Shown: positions 36,661 to 46,738, counted from the first letter of the stretch. The stretch is 64,000 nt of DNA from Firmicutes bacterium AM31-12AC (GCA_003480425.1 QUJA01000001.1:62001-126000); one strand, 5' to 3'. Numbers and translations are program-made. The notes: generated from the sequence alone by a model not told the origin.

Positions 36661-37306
36661 TTTTCTCCTCCTGTAAGAGATTACGTAAATTTGTAATCAA
36701 TTCATTAATTCTTTCATTCTCCATACGCATGCTCACCGGATTAACGATCATTCTTGCAGAAAGTGGGCACACTTCCTCTAACACGACCAAACCATTCTCT
36801 TTCAACGTAGTTCCGGTTTCAACAATATCTACAATCACTTCAGAAAGTCCAACAATTGGTGCCAGCTCAATAGAACCATTCATTTTTACAATTTCAACTG
36901 TCTGATGTTTTTTATTATAAAAATAATCCTTTGCAATATTAGGATACTTTGTGGCAACACGAATCAACTCATGGTGCTGCAACAATTCCCGTGCGCTTTC
37001 GTAACCACATACACACATCTTACATTTTCCAAAACCAAGATCCAGCACCTCATGTACTTTACGCCCTTCTTCCACGATTGTATCTTTTCCGACCACTCCG
37101 ATATCGGCTGCTCCGTATTCTACATAAGTCGGAACATCCGGTCCCTTCGCAAGGAAGAACTTAAGTTTCAACTCTTCATTGACAAAAATCAATTTTCTGG
37201 AATCCTTATCTTTCATTTCTTCACAAGTGATTCCAAGATTTTCTAACATCTCTAATGTTTTCTTTGCAAGTCGTCCTTTTGTCAGAGCAAATGTTAAATA
37301 TCTCAT
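36650..37306 (-). CDS. hisG: ATP phosphoribosyltransferase, short form
   Basis: First enzyme of histidine synthesis. At 218 residues it is the short catalytic form that lacks the C-terminal regulatory domain and needs HisZ; hisZ is the gene directly upstream, 18 bases away. The family signature VEYGAADIGVVGKDTIVEEG is visible, and the PRPP-binding DIVETGTTLKENGL segment lies near residue 165. Confidence 0.97.
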   Translation of the reverse strand: MRYLTFALTKGRLAKKTLEMLENLGITCEEMKDKDSRKLIFVNEELKLKFFLAKGPDVPTYVEYGAADIGVVGKDTIVEEGRKVHEVLDLGFGKCKMCVCGYESARELLQHHELIRVATKYPNIAKDYFYNKKHQTVEIVKMNGSIELAPIVGLSEVIVDIVETGTTLKENGLVVLEEVCPLSARMIVNPVSMRMENERINELITNLRNLLQEEKNAN

Positions 37307-37324
37307 CTGTGTTCCCTCTATTTC

Positions 37325-38590
37325 TTAATTTGATTCTGTTTTTGTCCTCTTTGCTACATCAATTACTCGTTCTTTCCCGCTTCGCAGGTTCACCATTGTA
37401 ATCGTTCTGTTTTCATTCAGATACATTAAACTAACTGCATGCATCTGTCTTCCATACTCCACATAAACTTCTTTTGATTCCAGTTCTTCTCTTTTTATTA
37501 ATTCCATACATTTTCCTCTGAGACGGAATTCTTTTGCAAGAGAAACGGCCCATTTTAATGTGGTATCTGTATATACAATAAGATTTGTCTTTTCTGTTTC
37601 AACTGCAATTTTCTGACGGCTGAGTGCACTCATCAGTTCATCAATAATAATTGCAAATCCAATCGATGGTGTCTGCTTTCCAAACTTTTCTATCAAATGA
37701 TCATAACGTCCACCACTCACAACTGCATCTCCGGTTCCATATGTATATGCCTTAAATACAACCCCTGTGTAATACCCATAATTACCACACATACTCATAT
37801 CAAATGTAATATGATCTTCCACTCCATAAAAAGCAAGGATCTTGTAAATTTTAAGCATACGTGCGACTGCTTTTTTGGCTTTATTGTCTGTAGCTACAGC
37901 AGATGCTTTTTTCAACACTTCTACTCCACCCATTAATTCAGGCAGTACTTGAAATTCATCACGGATTTTTTTGCTCACATGATTTTCTGTAAGTACTTCA
38001 TCTACTCCGAAGAAATTACGATTCAAAATCAATGAATATAATTCTTCCTTAATTTCTTCCGACAATTTTGTCTCATCCATCAGACTTTTCAAAAAATCAA
38101 CATGTCCGATACTCACCTGAAACTCAGAAAGTCCTATCTGTTTCATTCCATCTACAACCATCGCAATCATCTCTGCATCTGCTTCAATAGAATCATCTCC
38201 GATCAATTCAGCTCCAAGCTGTGTATTCTCTTTCAGTCTTCCCTGATAGCTTGTGCGATTGATAAATGTATTACCTACATAACAGAGACGAAGTGGCACA
38301 CGGTCTGTTTCAAATAATGTTGCAACTGCCCTTGCAATAGATGGTGTCATATCCGGACGAAGTGCAAGGGTATTACCCTCGCGATCAAAAAATTTATATA
38401 ATTCTCTGGAATCAATTGTACCGATTTCTTTTCGGAATACATCGAAATATTCAAATGTAGGTGTCTGAATATCCTGATATCCATATAAATGCAAAAGCTG
38501 ATGTAGTTTATCTTGAACTGCCAGTTTTTTCTTGCATTCTGAATTGTAGATGTCTCTGACACCTTCCGGTGTATGTAATTTCTGTTCCAT
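37325..38590 (-). CDS. hisZ: ATP phosphoribosyltransferase regulatory subunit
   Basis: A HisRS paralogue that pairs with short HisG and carries feedback control by histidine. Class II synthetase fold motifs are visible (RPDMTPSIARAVA; SGGRYDHLIEKFG), but the HisRS histidine-site signature is replaced (GNYGYYTGVVFKAY), so it is not a synthetase. Unusually for HisZ it keeps a C-terminal domain of about 90 residues like the HisRS anticodon-binding domain. The start is the ATG at 38590, with AAGGGG 9 bases upstream. 421 residues, first gene of the his operon. Confidence 0.9.
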   Translation of the reverse strand: MEQKLHTPEGVRDIYNSECKKKLAVQDKLHQLLHLYGYQDIQTPTFEYFDVFRKEIGTIDSRELYKFFDREGNTLALRPDMTPSIARAVATLFETDRVPLRLCYVGNTFINRTSYQGRLKENTQLGAELIGDDSIEADAEMIAMVVDGMKQIGLSEFQVSIGHVDFLKSLMDETKLSEEIKEELYSLILNRNFFGVDEVLTENHVSKKIRDEFQVLPELMGGVEVLKKASAVATDNKAKKAVARMLKIYKILAFYGVEDHITFDMSMCGNYGYYTGVVFKAYTYGTGDAVVSGGRYDHLIEKFGKQTPSIGFAIIIDELMSALSRQKIAVETEKTNLIVYTDTTLKWAVSLAKEFRLRGKCMELIKREELESKEVYVEYGRQMHAVSLMYLNENRTITMVNLRSGKERVIDVAKRTKTESN

Positions 38591-38640
38591 AATTCTTTGC
38601 CCCTTCACTTTATCGTGCTAAAACACTAAAATCTTACGTT

Positions 38641-38669
38641 ATTATACGAATTTTCTTTCTGAATGTCAA
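38641..38669 (-). promoter_or_regulatory. his operon promoter (consensus)
   Basis: Minus-strand TTGACA (38664-38669) and TATAAT (38641-38646) with exactly 17 bases: a perfect sigma-A promoter. The -35 overlaps the end of recU. The leader is about 45 bases, too short for a T-box or attenuator. Confidence 0.85.
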
Positions 38670-39199
38670 TCCCTTGTATCTAAATCCTTTTGAACATAAT
38701 TTAAATACGGAATAAACGCCCTGTTTTTCTGTTGAATAATATATTGGGAATCCAGCTCATCAAACCGGAAGCTCTTTCGTCCCCCATGCATTGCACGCTC
38801 CCAAAACTTTTTTATTTCTTCAAATCTCATATAATACAGCACATCTTTCGCCGTATAATATATGATTAGAAATGAAATTCCTCCCTGCTTTTCATATTTT
38901 TCCATAAAAGAAATCTGATGTTCGTGTACATTTTGCAGCGGAAATGTATCCGCACTACATTCTTTTGCATCAAAACAGATGGGAATCCCCTGCACTGCAC
39001 CGATATAATCTACTGTACTGATTTTATCAAAATATGCCAGTGTGATATGCCGATGTTCTTTATCTATCTGTACCGGAGTAATTGGGGTTGGAATCTTCTG
39101 GATCAATGCAAGTCCCAATTCTTCATACTGCTCATTGGTCCGGTTTATCAAATCTTCCAGTGTAGATCCTCTAAGTCCTCTGGAATTCCATGTCCCCAT
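38666..39199 (-). CDS. recU: Holliday junction resolvase RecU
   Basis: A 177-residue RecU-family nuclease that cleaves Holliday junctions in Firmicutes, the RuvC counterpart to RuvAB. Conserved start TWNSRGLRGSTLEDLIN, catalytic region STVDYIGAVQGIPICFDAKE, and the helical end with HQISFMEKY. The start overlaps the stop of the upstream pseudouridine synthase gene by one base. Confidence 0.93.
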   Translation of the reverse strand: MGTWNSRGLRGSTLEDLINRTNEQYEELGLALIQKIPTPITPVQIDKEHRHITLAYFDKISTVDYIGAVQGIPICFDAKECSADTFPLQNVHEHQISFMEKYEKQGGISFLIIYYTAKDVLYYMRFEEIKKFWERAMHGGRKSFRFDELDSQYIIQQKNRAFIPYLNYVQKDLDTRD

Positions 39200-40179
39200 T
39201 ATAACACACCCTTATCCTTACAGATTTTAATAAATTTATCAGGAAGCTCGGCAACAAATTTTTTATCATTTAAATATGCCAGACTTCCATCCGATGACGG
39301 CATTTCCAGACGGTATGCATGTAAAAGCTGCGATTTTAGACCATATTCTTGTCGGTACATCTCATTGATCTGCTTATCCCCGTATTTGTAATCTCCAATA
39401 ATAGGATGTCCTATGGATGCAAGATGAGCTCGAATCTGATGTGTCTTTCCGGTAATAAGATGCACTTCCAGCAAACTCACTTCGTCATTGCTCTGAATGA
39501 CACAATATTCTGTTTCTATTGGAACACCTTCTTCGGTCTTTTTCTTTGTTATACTCACCTTGTTTGTTTTCTGGTCCTTTACCAAATATCCTTTGATGTA
39601 ATCCTCGTTTTTTATTACTCTGCCTTTTACAAGACACCGATAATATTTTGCAATTGTACGCTCTTTAAAGAAACGATTCATCTCCTGAAGTGCCAGTAAT
39701 GTTTTTCCGGCCACCAAAATTCCGCTTGTATTCCGATCCAGACGATTGCAAATGGATGGATGAAAGGTTCTGAACTGCTCTTTAGAAAGCTGGTTTGTTT
39801 CTATTAAATAATTTATCAATATCTCAACTGCAGATACATCGGAATCCTTTGCTTTCTGCGATAATACACCTACTGGTTTATTCATAAGCAAAACCTGTTC
39901 ATCTTCATATATAATCGGAAGCATATTTATTTTTTCTTTCTTCGGTGTTACATAAGTTCCTGCTGAAAACTTCTCTATTGTCTCATCTGAAAAAAATAAT
40001 TTTATACTGTCACCTTGTTTCAGTTTCTCATTTCCTGTACATTTTTTTCCGTTCAGGACAATATTCTTTTTTCTCATCATTTTGTATAGAAAACTTTTTG
40101 GAGCCTGATTCAAAAATTTAGCCAAAAGTTTATCCAACCGTTGTCCTGCTTCATTCGCTGTCACATGTAATTCTTGCAT
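39199..40179 (-). CDS. RluA-family pseudouridine synthase (RluC/RluD type)
   Basis: A 326-residue rRNA pseudouridine synthase. An S4 RNA-binding domain (about residues 12-70) precedes the catalytic domain with the NRLDRNTSGILV motif, whose aspartate is the nucleophile, and the HQIRAHLASIGHPI segment. Which 23S positions it modifies cannot be told. AAGGATATGTT precedes the ATG. Confidence 0.93.
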   Translation of the reverse strand: MQELHVTANEAGQRLDKLLAKFLNQAPKSFLYKMMRKKNIVLNGKKCTGNEKLKQGDSIKLFFSDETIEKFSAGTYVTPKKEKINMLPIIYEDEQVLLMNKPVGVLSQKAKDSDVSAVEILINYLIETNQLSKEQFRTFHPSICNRLDRNTSGILVAGKTLLALQEMNRFFKERTIAKYYRCLVKGRVIKNEDYIKGYLVKDQKTNKVSITKKKTEEGVPIETEYCVIQSNDEVSLLEVHLITGKTHQIRAHLASIGHPIIGDYKYGDKQINEMYRQEYGLKSQLLHAYRLEMPSSDGSLAYLNDKKFVAELPDKFIKICKDKGVL

Positions 40180-40203
40180 AACATATCCTTTTCTTTATCT
40201 GTT

Positions 40204-40782
40204 TTATAGAGAAATATTTAAAATAATATTTTTTATGCCTTCTTCATACTCTTTCATATCATTTTTCTCAATCGTCTGAATATTATTAAGGCCTTCTGCT
40301 CTTGCCAGAAATGCGGAATACTGATCAAACAATTTTACTGTTAATCCTTCATATTGATTTTGATTCAAAATTGTTTTAATATGCTTCGCTGCATAATTCA
40401 AATCTACTTTTGAATTGGAAACATATCCAAATATTTTATTTCCTGAAATCACAACGCACTCGATTGGCATGATTTTTTCTGTACTTGTCACGACAAGATC
40501 AAATGCTAAAGTAAGAAGAGATGCTTTCTGAGTAATCTCTTTCGCCTTATCCGCAGCAATGGAATGATACGGCCACCTTGTAATCACCCCGACCAATACT
40601 TTACAGGCCGGCAGACATCCTACAATTCCAACCACTGTAAGTAAATTCTTCTTAGTATGAGTCTGGCTGTACCCCAGTAGTATAATTGCTGCAACGATTA
40701 AAAAATAAATCACTGCGCGAAGAATCTCCATTCTTTTTTTATAATCCAGATATCCCGGAGAACCTTTTTTTCTTTTCTTCAT
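40204..40782 (-). CDS. Hypothetical membrane protein, 192 aa
   Basis: Not assigned to a named family. A basic N-terminus, two adjacent membrane helices (about residues 22-40 and 47-67) and a cytoplasmic C-terminal domain of about 125 residues, with no recognisable catalytic motif. Gene position between an SDR gene and a pseudouridine synthase gene and an AAGGAGA site 11 bases from the ATG support it. Confidence 0.75.
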   Translation of the reverse strand: MKKRKKGSPGYLDYKKRMEILRAVIYFLIVAAIILLGYSQTHTKKNLLTVVGIVGCLPACKVLVGVITRWPYHSIAADKAKEITQKASLLTLAFDLVVTSTEKIMPIECVVISGNKIFGYVSNSKVDLNYAAKHIKTILNQNQYEGLTVKLFDQYSAFLARAEGLNNIQTIEKNDMKEYEEGIKNIILNISL

Positions 40783-40798
40783 TTGTAATACTATCTCC

Positions 40799-41563
40799 TT
40801 ACTTCTTTCTCGTCATTGCTTTTAATATCACAGAATGTGGAATCACTTTTGTCCCTGCCCAGGCACATTTCATTGCTATTCCATAAACTGAAACTTCTTT
40901 TTTCTTTCTTGAATCCTGCAGTGCTTTTTTGACTACATTTGAAGCTTTTACAAGGGTTAATTTTTTCAACACATTTTCCAGTTCACCTGATACTTTAAAA
41001 AACTCTGTATCTACAGGTCCGGGACATACTGCCGTTACATAAATATTGCGTGGTCTCAGCTCTCGGTTTAATCCTCTCGAAAAACTCAAAACATAGGATT
41101 TTGTAGCAGCATACACAACAAACTCTGGTTGTGGACAAAACGCTGCCGCAGAAGCCAGGTTAATAATCCTGCTTCCTTCTTTCATATATTCCAGACACAA
41201 AAATATCATTCTTGATAACGCAATACAATTCAGGTCGATCATCTTTAATTGCACTTTTTGATCTTCCTTTAAAATATCTTCTGCCAGCCCACTTTTCCCG
41301 AATCCGGCCGCATTTACCAGCATACGTATATCTGGCTTTTCTTCCTCTAACGCTGCCCTTAATTCATGATAAACCGGAGGATAAAGCAAATCCCCACAAA
41401 ATATTCTCACTGGTACCAGCAATGTTTTTTCTAATTCTTCCAGCCGTTCTTTTCGTCTGGCAATTACCCAGATTTCATCTAAATTTTTATAGAAATGTGT
41501 AATTTGTTTTGCAAATTCTCTTCCTATTCCAGAAGAAGCTCCTGTAACGATTGCTATTTTCAT
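40799..41563 (-). CDS. Short-chain dehydrogenase/reductase
   Basis: A 254-residue classical SDR. NAD(P)-binding TGASSGIG at residues 8-15, NAAGFG, and the catalytic YAATK with upstream Ser in LASAAAF. Substrate unknown; the C-terminal part with basic residues and a hydrophobic segment suggests the DltE/YqjQ-like group. The start is ATG 41563, 6 bases after AGGAGG. Confidence 0.9.
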   Translation of the reverse strand: MKIAIVTGASSGIGREFAKQITHFYKNLDEIWVIARRKERLEELEKTLLVPVRIFCGDLLYPPVYHELRAALEEEKPDIRMLVNAAGFGKSGLAEDILKEDQKVQLKMIDLNCIALSRMIFLCLEYMKEGSRIINLASAAAFCPQPEFVVYAATKSYVLSFSRGLNRELRPRNIYVTAVCPGPVDTEFFKVSGELENVLKKLTLVKASNVVKKALQDSRKKKEVSVYGIAMKCAWAGTKVIPHSVILKAMTRKK

Positions 41564-41573
41564 ATTCAACCTC

Positions 41574-43517
41574 CTATCGTCTCTTCTCTGTTTTGTTCCG
41601 CTTTCCAGAGCGTACTCTGTTGTTTTTAGTATCTACTCTGTTTTTTGAATTTACACGAGTTCCTGCTTTTTTCTTTTGTACATTTGTGCCTTTACGTTTT
41701 GGCTCTGCATCCTGCTTTTCTTTTGCAAATTGTCTAGGTCGTATCAGACACTGTTCGTCAAACCCAATCAGATCTGTTCTCCCCGCCTTAACTAGTGCCT
41801 CTTTTACAAGATTGTAATTTGCCGGATTACGATATTGTATGAGTGCTCTTTGCATTGCTTTTTCATGCGGATTCTTCGGTACATAAACTGCTTCCATTGT
41901 CCTTGGATCCAATCCTGTATAATACATACATGTAGATATTGTTGATGGAGTTGGATAAAAATCCTGTACCTGTTCCGGCATATAGCCTAAATCTCTGCAA
42001 TACTCAGCAAGTTCCACCGCTTCTTTCAGTGTCGAACCCGGGTGTGAAGACATCAAATATGGTACTAGATATTGTTTTTTTTCAAGCTGTTCATTCATCT
42101 TATAAAATTTCTTTGTAAATGTCTCATACACTGAATTTTTCGGTTTTCCCATCTTCTGCAATACTGCATCTGAAACATGCTCCGGAGCAACTTTTAGTTG
42201 TCCGCTGACATGATATTCGCAGAGTTCTTTTAAAAATGTCGGATCTTTATCCGCAAGCAAATAATCAAATCGAATACCTGAACGGATAAATACCTTTTTC
42301 ACTTTTGGCAGACTTCTCAATGTACGCAATATATCAATATATTCTTTATGATCTGCAACTAAATTCTTACATGGTTCTGGAAACAAACATTGCTTATTTG
42401 TACATGCCCCATATTTTAATTGCTTTTTACATGCAGGTTGTCTAAAATTCGCTGTTGGTCCTCCCACATCGTGAATATATCCTTTAAATTCTGGCTCCTG
42501 AATACATAATTTTGCCTCCTGGACCAGCGATTCTTTACTACGTGTCTGAATAATACGCCCCTGATGAAAGGTCAATGCACAGAAGCTGCATCCTCCAAAA
42601 CACCCTCTGTTACTGATCAGACTAAATTGTATCTCCTTCGCTGCCGGAATCCCACCATCTTTTTTATAGGACGGATGAAAGGTTCTCATATAAGGCAGTG
42701 CATACACATCATCCATTTCCATCTGTGTAAGTGGTTTTGCCGGTGGATTCTGCACCACATATAAATGTTCGTTATATGGTTCAACCAATCTTTTCCCGGA
42801 GAAAGGATCTGTATTACAATATTGCTTATAGAAACTTCTGGCATAAGTTTCTTTGCTTTCCTTTATTTCTTCAAAACCAGGTAAAATCTCGGCATCATAT
42901 ATAGAATCGAGATCTTTCACTTTTACAACAGTTCCATCTAAATACGTAAGATCCTGTATTTCAATTCCTGCATTCAATGCATCTGCAATCTCTACAATAG
43001 AGCGCTCACCCATTCCATAAGAAATCATATCTGCCCCTGAATCCAGCAGAACAGAACGCTTTACTTTATCTGACCAATAATCATAATGTGCCAATCGGCG
43101 TAAACTTGCCTCGATTCCGCCAAGAATGATTGGTGTATTCTTATAAGTCTGACGAATTAGATTGCCATATACAACCGCCGCATAGTCTGGTCGCTTTCCC
43201 ATCACCCCTCCTGGTGTATACGCATCGGATGGTCTTCTTTTTTTCGAAACAGAATAATGGTTTACCATAGAATCCATATTTCCTGCCGATACTAGAAAAC
43301 CAAGTCTTGGTTCTCCAAAAATCGTTACACTATTTTTATCTTTCCAGTCTGGTTGTGATATAATCCCCACTTTATATCCCCTGGATTCCAATATTCTGCT
43401 TATAATTGCATGACCAAAAGAAGGATGGTCCACATAGGCATCTCCAATTACATATACGAAGTCTACCTGCTTCCATCCTCTCCTCTTCATATCTTCTTTA
43501 CTTATTGGTAAAAACAT
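41574..43517 (-). CDS. YgiQ-family radical SAM protein
   Basis: A 647-residue UPF0313/YgiQ protein. N-terminal segment with GDAYVDHPSFGHAIISRIL, then a radical SAM core with the cluster motif RGCFGGCSFC (about residue 312), a CKKQLKYGACTNKQC cysteine group, and a very basic C-terminal tail (KRKGTNVQKKKAGTRVN) that looks nucleic-acid-binding. The function is unknown. It overlaps the rsuA-like gene by 16 bp. Confidence 0.92.
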   Translation of the reverse strand: MFLPISKEDMKRRGWKQVDFVYVIGDAYVDHPSFGHAIISRILESRGYKVGIISQPDWKDKNSVTIFGEPRLGFLVSAGNMDSMVNHYSVSKKRRPSDAYTPGGVMGKRPDYAAVVYGNLIRQTYKNTPIILGGIEASLRRLAHYDYWSDKVKRSVLLDSGADMISYGMGERSIVEIADALNAGIEIQDLTYLDGTVVKVKDLDSIYDAEILPGFEEIKESKETYARSFYKQYCNTDPFSGKRLVEPYNEHLYVVQNPPAKPLTQMEMDDVYALPYMRTFHPSYKKDGGIPAAKEIQFSLISNRGCFGGCSFCALTFHQGRIIQTRSKESLVQEAKLCIQEPEFKGYIHDVGGPTANFRQPACKKQLKYGACTNKQCLFPEPCKNLVADHKEYIDILRTLRSLPKVKKVFIRSGIRFDYLLADKDPTFLKELCEYHVSGQLKVAPEHVSDAVLQKMGKPKNSVYETFTKKFYKMNEQLEKKQYLVPYLMSSHPGSTLKEAVELAEYCRDLGYMPEQVQDFYPTPSTISTCMYYTGLDPRTMEAVYVPKNPHEKAMQRALIQYRNPANYNLVKEALVKAGRTDLIGFDEQCLIRPRQFAKEKQDAEPKRKGTNVQKKKAGTRVNSKNRVDTKNNRVRSGKRNKTEKRR

Positions 43518-44218
43518 AAATCTGCAATCTCCTGTTCTGTCAATTCACGATATTCTCCTGGCTTCAATGATTCGTCTAAAATCAATGTCCCCATCTGAAG
43601 ACGTTTCAAATATACTACTTCTTTTCCTACTGCTTGAAACATTCTCTTTACTTGATGAAACTTACCTTCACATATCGTAAGCTCTATTTCTGACTGTGTT
43701 CCTGATTTTAAAACCCGAAGCTTTGCAGGACGAGTCAATTTTTCTTCCCCTATGTCAACCCCTTGTTGAAATGCCTCTACATCTTCAATTGTTACTTCCC
43801 CATCAATTTTTGCATAATACACTTTATCCACATGCTTTGATGGTGACAAAAGTCTATGTGCAAGTTCACCATCATTTGAAATAAGCAACAATCCTTCTGT
43901 ATCTCGATCAAGTCTTCCAACAGGGAAAAGATCTTTTCTCTTCTTTTCTATAATTAAATCAATTACTGTTTTTTCACGTTTATCTTCCGTTGCTGAAATC
44001 ACACCGGCCGGTTTATTCAACATATAATATTCATGCTGTGCATATCCCACCAAAACTCCGTCAAACAGAATATGGTCTGAATCTGTATCCAACTTTGTTT
44101 CCGGTTTTTTGACAATCACATTATTTACCCGGACAAGTCCTTTACTGATTGCTTTCTTTACTTCACTTCGTGTACCTTTCCCCATATCAGCAAGATACTT
44201 ATCCAATCTAATTTTCAT
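43502..44218 (-). CDS. RsuA-family pseudouridine synthase
   Basis: A 238-residue enzyme with an N-terminal S4 domain (MKIRLDKYLADMGKGTR) and the catalytic GRLDRDTEGLLLISNDG motif. Most similar in layout to RsuA, which modifies 16S U516, but a 23S target is possible. AGGAG lies 8 bases before the ATG. Confidence 0.92.
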   Translation of the reverse strand: MKIRLDKYLADMGKGTRSEVKKAISKGLVRVNNVIVKKPETKLDTDSDHILFDGVLVGYAQHEYYMLNKPAGVISATEDKREKTVIDLIIEKKRKDLFPVGRLDRDTEGLLLISNDGELAHRLLSPSKHVDKVYYAKIDGEVTIEDVEAFQQGVDIGEEKLTRPAKLRVLKSGTQSEIELTICEGKFHQVKRMFQAVGKEVVYLKRLQMGTLILDESLKPGEYRELTEQEIADLCFYQ

Positions 44219-44270
44219 CTTTCTTCTCCTACTTTAAATGCTTAACACCGGCCTTTAAAAGCGTTCCTTA

Positions 44271-45665
44271 TTATGACATCCAACGCCAACCCGGAAGATA
44301 TTTATTCTTCAACGTCTGGTTTGCAAGTTTTCCAAAGCCTAACGGATAACCATCCACACATACAAGATACCATCCTTTTTCTTTCCTTGAAGTAATATCT
44401 TCTACATCTAGTGTTTCCCCTTTTAAATATTTTATTACTCTGTCGTCCGACACCGGCAAATCTAATATGCGTGGATATTCCTCCTTTTTTAAACACATTG
44501 CAAGTGCCTGACTTGGCTCAAAACGGTTCTTTTTCACTTCTCCTAACAAAAGTCCTGAACGAAGGAAACGCACTCCTTTTAACATCGGAAGATTCTCTGG
44601 CATATAGTAAACACGCTCTTCGCGAATATCCAATCGAGATTTATCAATATCCCATGACAACTCCTTTAAAAACTGTTCCAGTTCTTCTGGAAGTTTTTTC
44701 ACCCCGCCTTTTGGTTTTGCTGGTTTTTCATTTTTTTCTTCTGCATTGTCATCACCTTTTTTTACTAAAGCAAGATAATGACCTTCGCCTTGCATCTTAT
44801 GTGGAAAAATACGAACTGTCTTACGATATTCCTCACTATGATTTTCAACATATTTCGGAATTCCCTCACAGAAGCCCTCATATCCCTCCATTTCACAAAT
44901 TTTAAACTCAGGACATGTCTCAAGCAGGTATTCTACTGTTTTCTCGTTTTCCAATGGATCAAAAGTACAAGTTGAATATAATATCATTCCACCCGGCTTC
45001 AACATCGCTGCTGCCTGTGTAATGATACTTCTTTGCAATTTAGAGAAGAACTCCGGTCCATGCTCTTCCCACGCTTTTACCATCTTTTTATCTTTTCGGA
45101 ACATTCCCTCTCCGGAACATGGTGCATCAATCAGTATTTTATCAAAATACTCCGGAAAATATTCCACAAGTTTTCCCGGTTCCTCACTGATCACCATCAT
45201 ATTTCCAATACCAAACAATTCCAGATTTTTGAGCAACCCTCTTGCTCTTGAATTACTGATATCATTGGCGATCAGTACACCCTCTCCTTTTAATTTTGCT
45301 CCTAATTCTGTAGCTTTTCCACCGGGAGCAGCACATACATCCAGAACACGTTCTCCTGGTTCAACCGGAATACGGCTTGCAGGCGTCATTGCACTCGGCT
45401 CCTGAAGATAATACAATCCGGCAAAATAATATGGATGTTTCGATGGCTGTATTTTATCTCCATCATAATAAAATCCATTTGGTATCCATGGAACCGGTGT
45501 TAATGACCATGGCGCAATCTTCAAAAAATCTTCTACTGATATTTTATTTGTATTCACACGCAGTCCATAATAGCGCGGTTCATCATAACACTGCAAATAA
45601 TTGTCATATTCATCCTGCAGTAATTCTTTCATTTTATTCTCAAATTTTTCCGGTAATTTTATCAT
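44271..45665 (-). CDS. RsmF/NOL1-type rRNA m5C methyltransferase
   Basis: A 464-residue NOL1/NOP2/Sun-family enzyme. SAM-binding VLDVCAAPGGKATEL, the PCSGEGMFRKD motif and the second cysteine in YSTCTFDPLENE (catalytic cysteine pair) are all present. The C-terminal third has an RNA-binding module like that of RsmF/YebU, separated by a Lys/Pro-rich linker. Modifies cytosine C5 in rRNA; exact site not set. GAGG lies 11 bases before the ATG. Confidence 0.92.
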   Translation of the reverse strand: MIKLPEKFENKMKELLQDEYDNYLQCYDEPRYYGLRVNTNKISVEDFLKIAPWSLTPVPWIPNGFYYDGDKIQPSKHPYYFAGLYYLQEPSAMTPASRIPVEPGERVLDVCAAPGGKATELGAKLKGEGVLIANDISNSRARGLLKNLELFGIGNMMVISEEPGKLVEYFPEYFDKILIDAPCSGEGMFRKDKKMVKAWEEHGPEFFSKLQRSIITQAAAMLKPGGMILYSTCTFDPLENEKTVEYLLETCPEFKICEMEGYEGFCEGIPKYVENHSEEYRKTVRIFPHKMQGEGHYLALVKKGDDNAEEKNEKPAKPKGGVKKLPEELEQFLKELSWDIDKSRLDIREERVYYMPENLPMLKGVRFLRSGLLLGEVKKNRFEPSQALAMCLKKEEYPRILDLPVSDDRVIKYLKGETLDVEDITSRKEKGWYLVCVDGYPLGFGKLANQTLKNKYLPGWRWMS

Positions 45666-45824
45666 TCTATTGCATTCCTCGTGTCTTTATTTTCACTGTT
45701 TTTTACAGTATATACAATAATCATATCATACTTCATTGTGTCACAGGAATCATAAAAAATCAAGTTGTTTCATATATCTTTACCAACCCACTTTCTCTTA
45801 GGTCATCAAAATGGAGTAGTCTTT

Positions 45825-46738
45825 ATGCAAAAAACTTTTCTTGGTATTTCCAGTGTTATCTTGTTTATATCTATGCTTATTTTTCCAAAAGCAGTTTTAC
45901 TTGGAGCCTCAAACGGACTCTTGCTCTGGTTTCATATTATTATTCCTACTTTGTTTCCGTTTCTCTTATTAAGCACTTTTCTTTTATCTACCAAAAATAT
46001 CTGCTACATTACAAACATGTTTGGCAGTTTTATTTCTTATATATTCGGTGTATCCAAACCTTCCAGTTATTGTATTCTGGTTGGATTTTTGTGTGGTTAT
46101 CCTCTCGGTGCGAAAACAGTTGCGGACTTTGTACGTGATGGGCTCATCTCACAAGAAGAAGGGCGTTATTTGTTGTCTTTCTGTAACAATACAAGCCCTT
46201 CTTTTATTATGAATTATCTTGTACTAAAACATTAAACAAAGAAAAACTTTTGCTCCCTACTCTCTTTATTTTATTTTTCTCATCATACCTTATCAGTATT
46301 TTCGAACGTAAACACTATCATTTTACACCTTTAAATAGGCATTTTTCATTCCACAAACCTGTCTGGTCTATAGAGGCCTTTGACCTTGCAGTTCTTGATA
46401 GCTTTGAATCACTTGTAAAAATAGGCGGATATATCATATTTTTTTCTGTCTTGCTAACACTTTGTCAGCAGATTCCATTCCGTTCCCCTGTTTTCCAGAT
46501 AATCTTTTCTTCTCTTGAAATAACAAACGGACTCAAACTTCTTGCAAATCTTCCGTTTTCATTCCAGACACGATATATTCTATGTGTAGGACTTACAGCC
46601 TTTGGCGGTTTCTGCTCTGTTGCCCAAACTAACTGTATGCTTCATGATACCGGTCTGTCCATATGTTCCTATACAAAACAAAAACTGGCAGCCGCAGTGA
46701 CCGCCAGTATTCTATGTATGCTTTATTGTAAAATTTAA
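45825..46738 (+). pseudogene. YlbJ-like sporulation membrane protein, frameshifted
   Basis: A multi-span protein of the YlbJ/SpmA (nucleoside-recognition or gate-domain) type needed for proper spore coats in Bacillus. The first part (LLWFHIIIPTLFPFLLLS; GYPLGAKTVADFVRDGLIS; NNTSPSFIMNYLVLK) stops at 46235. The rest (TLNKEKLLLPTLF... to YCKI) is in the -1 frame and runs to 46738. One more A in the AAAA at 46226-46229 would join them into about 304 residues. The start is the ATG at 45825, with GGAG 8 bases upstream. It is the only plus-strand gene between 26.3 and 53.3 kb. Confidence 0.8.

Noticed and set aside
37325..38590. Histidyl-tRNA synthetase
   Set aside because: Class II fold and GGRYD motif are present, but the histidine-binding signature is altered and the gene sits directly before short-form hisG, so HisZ fits better.
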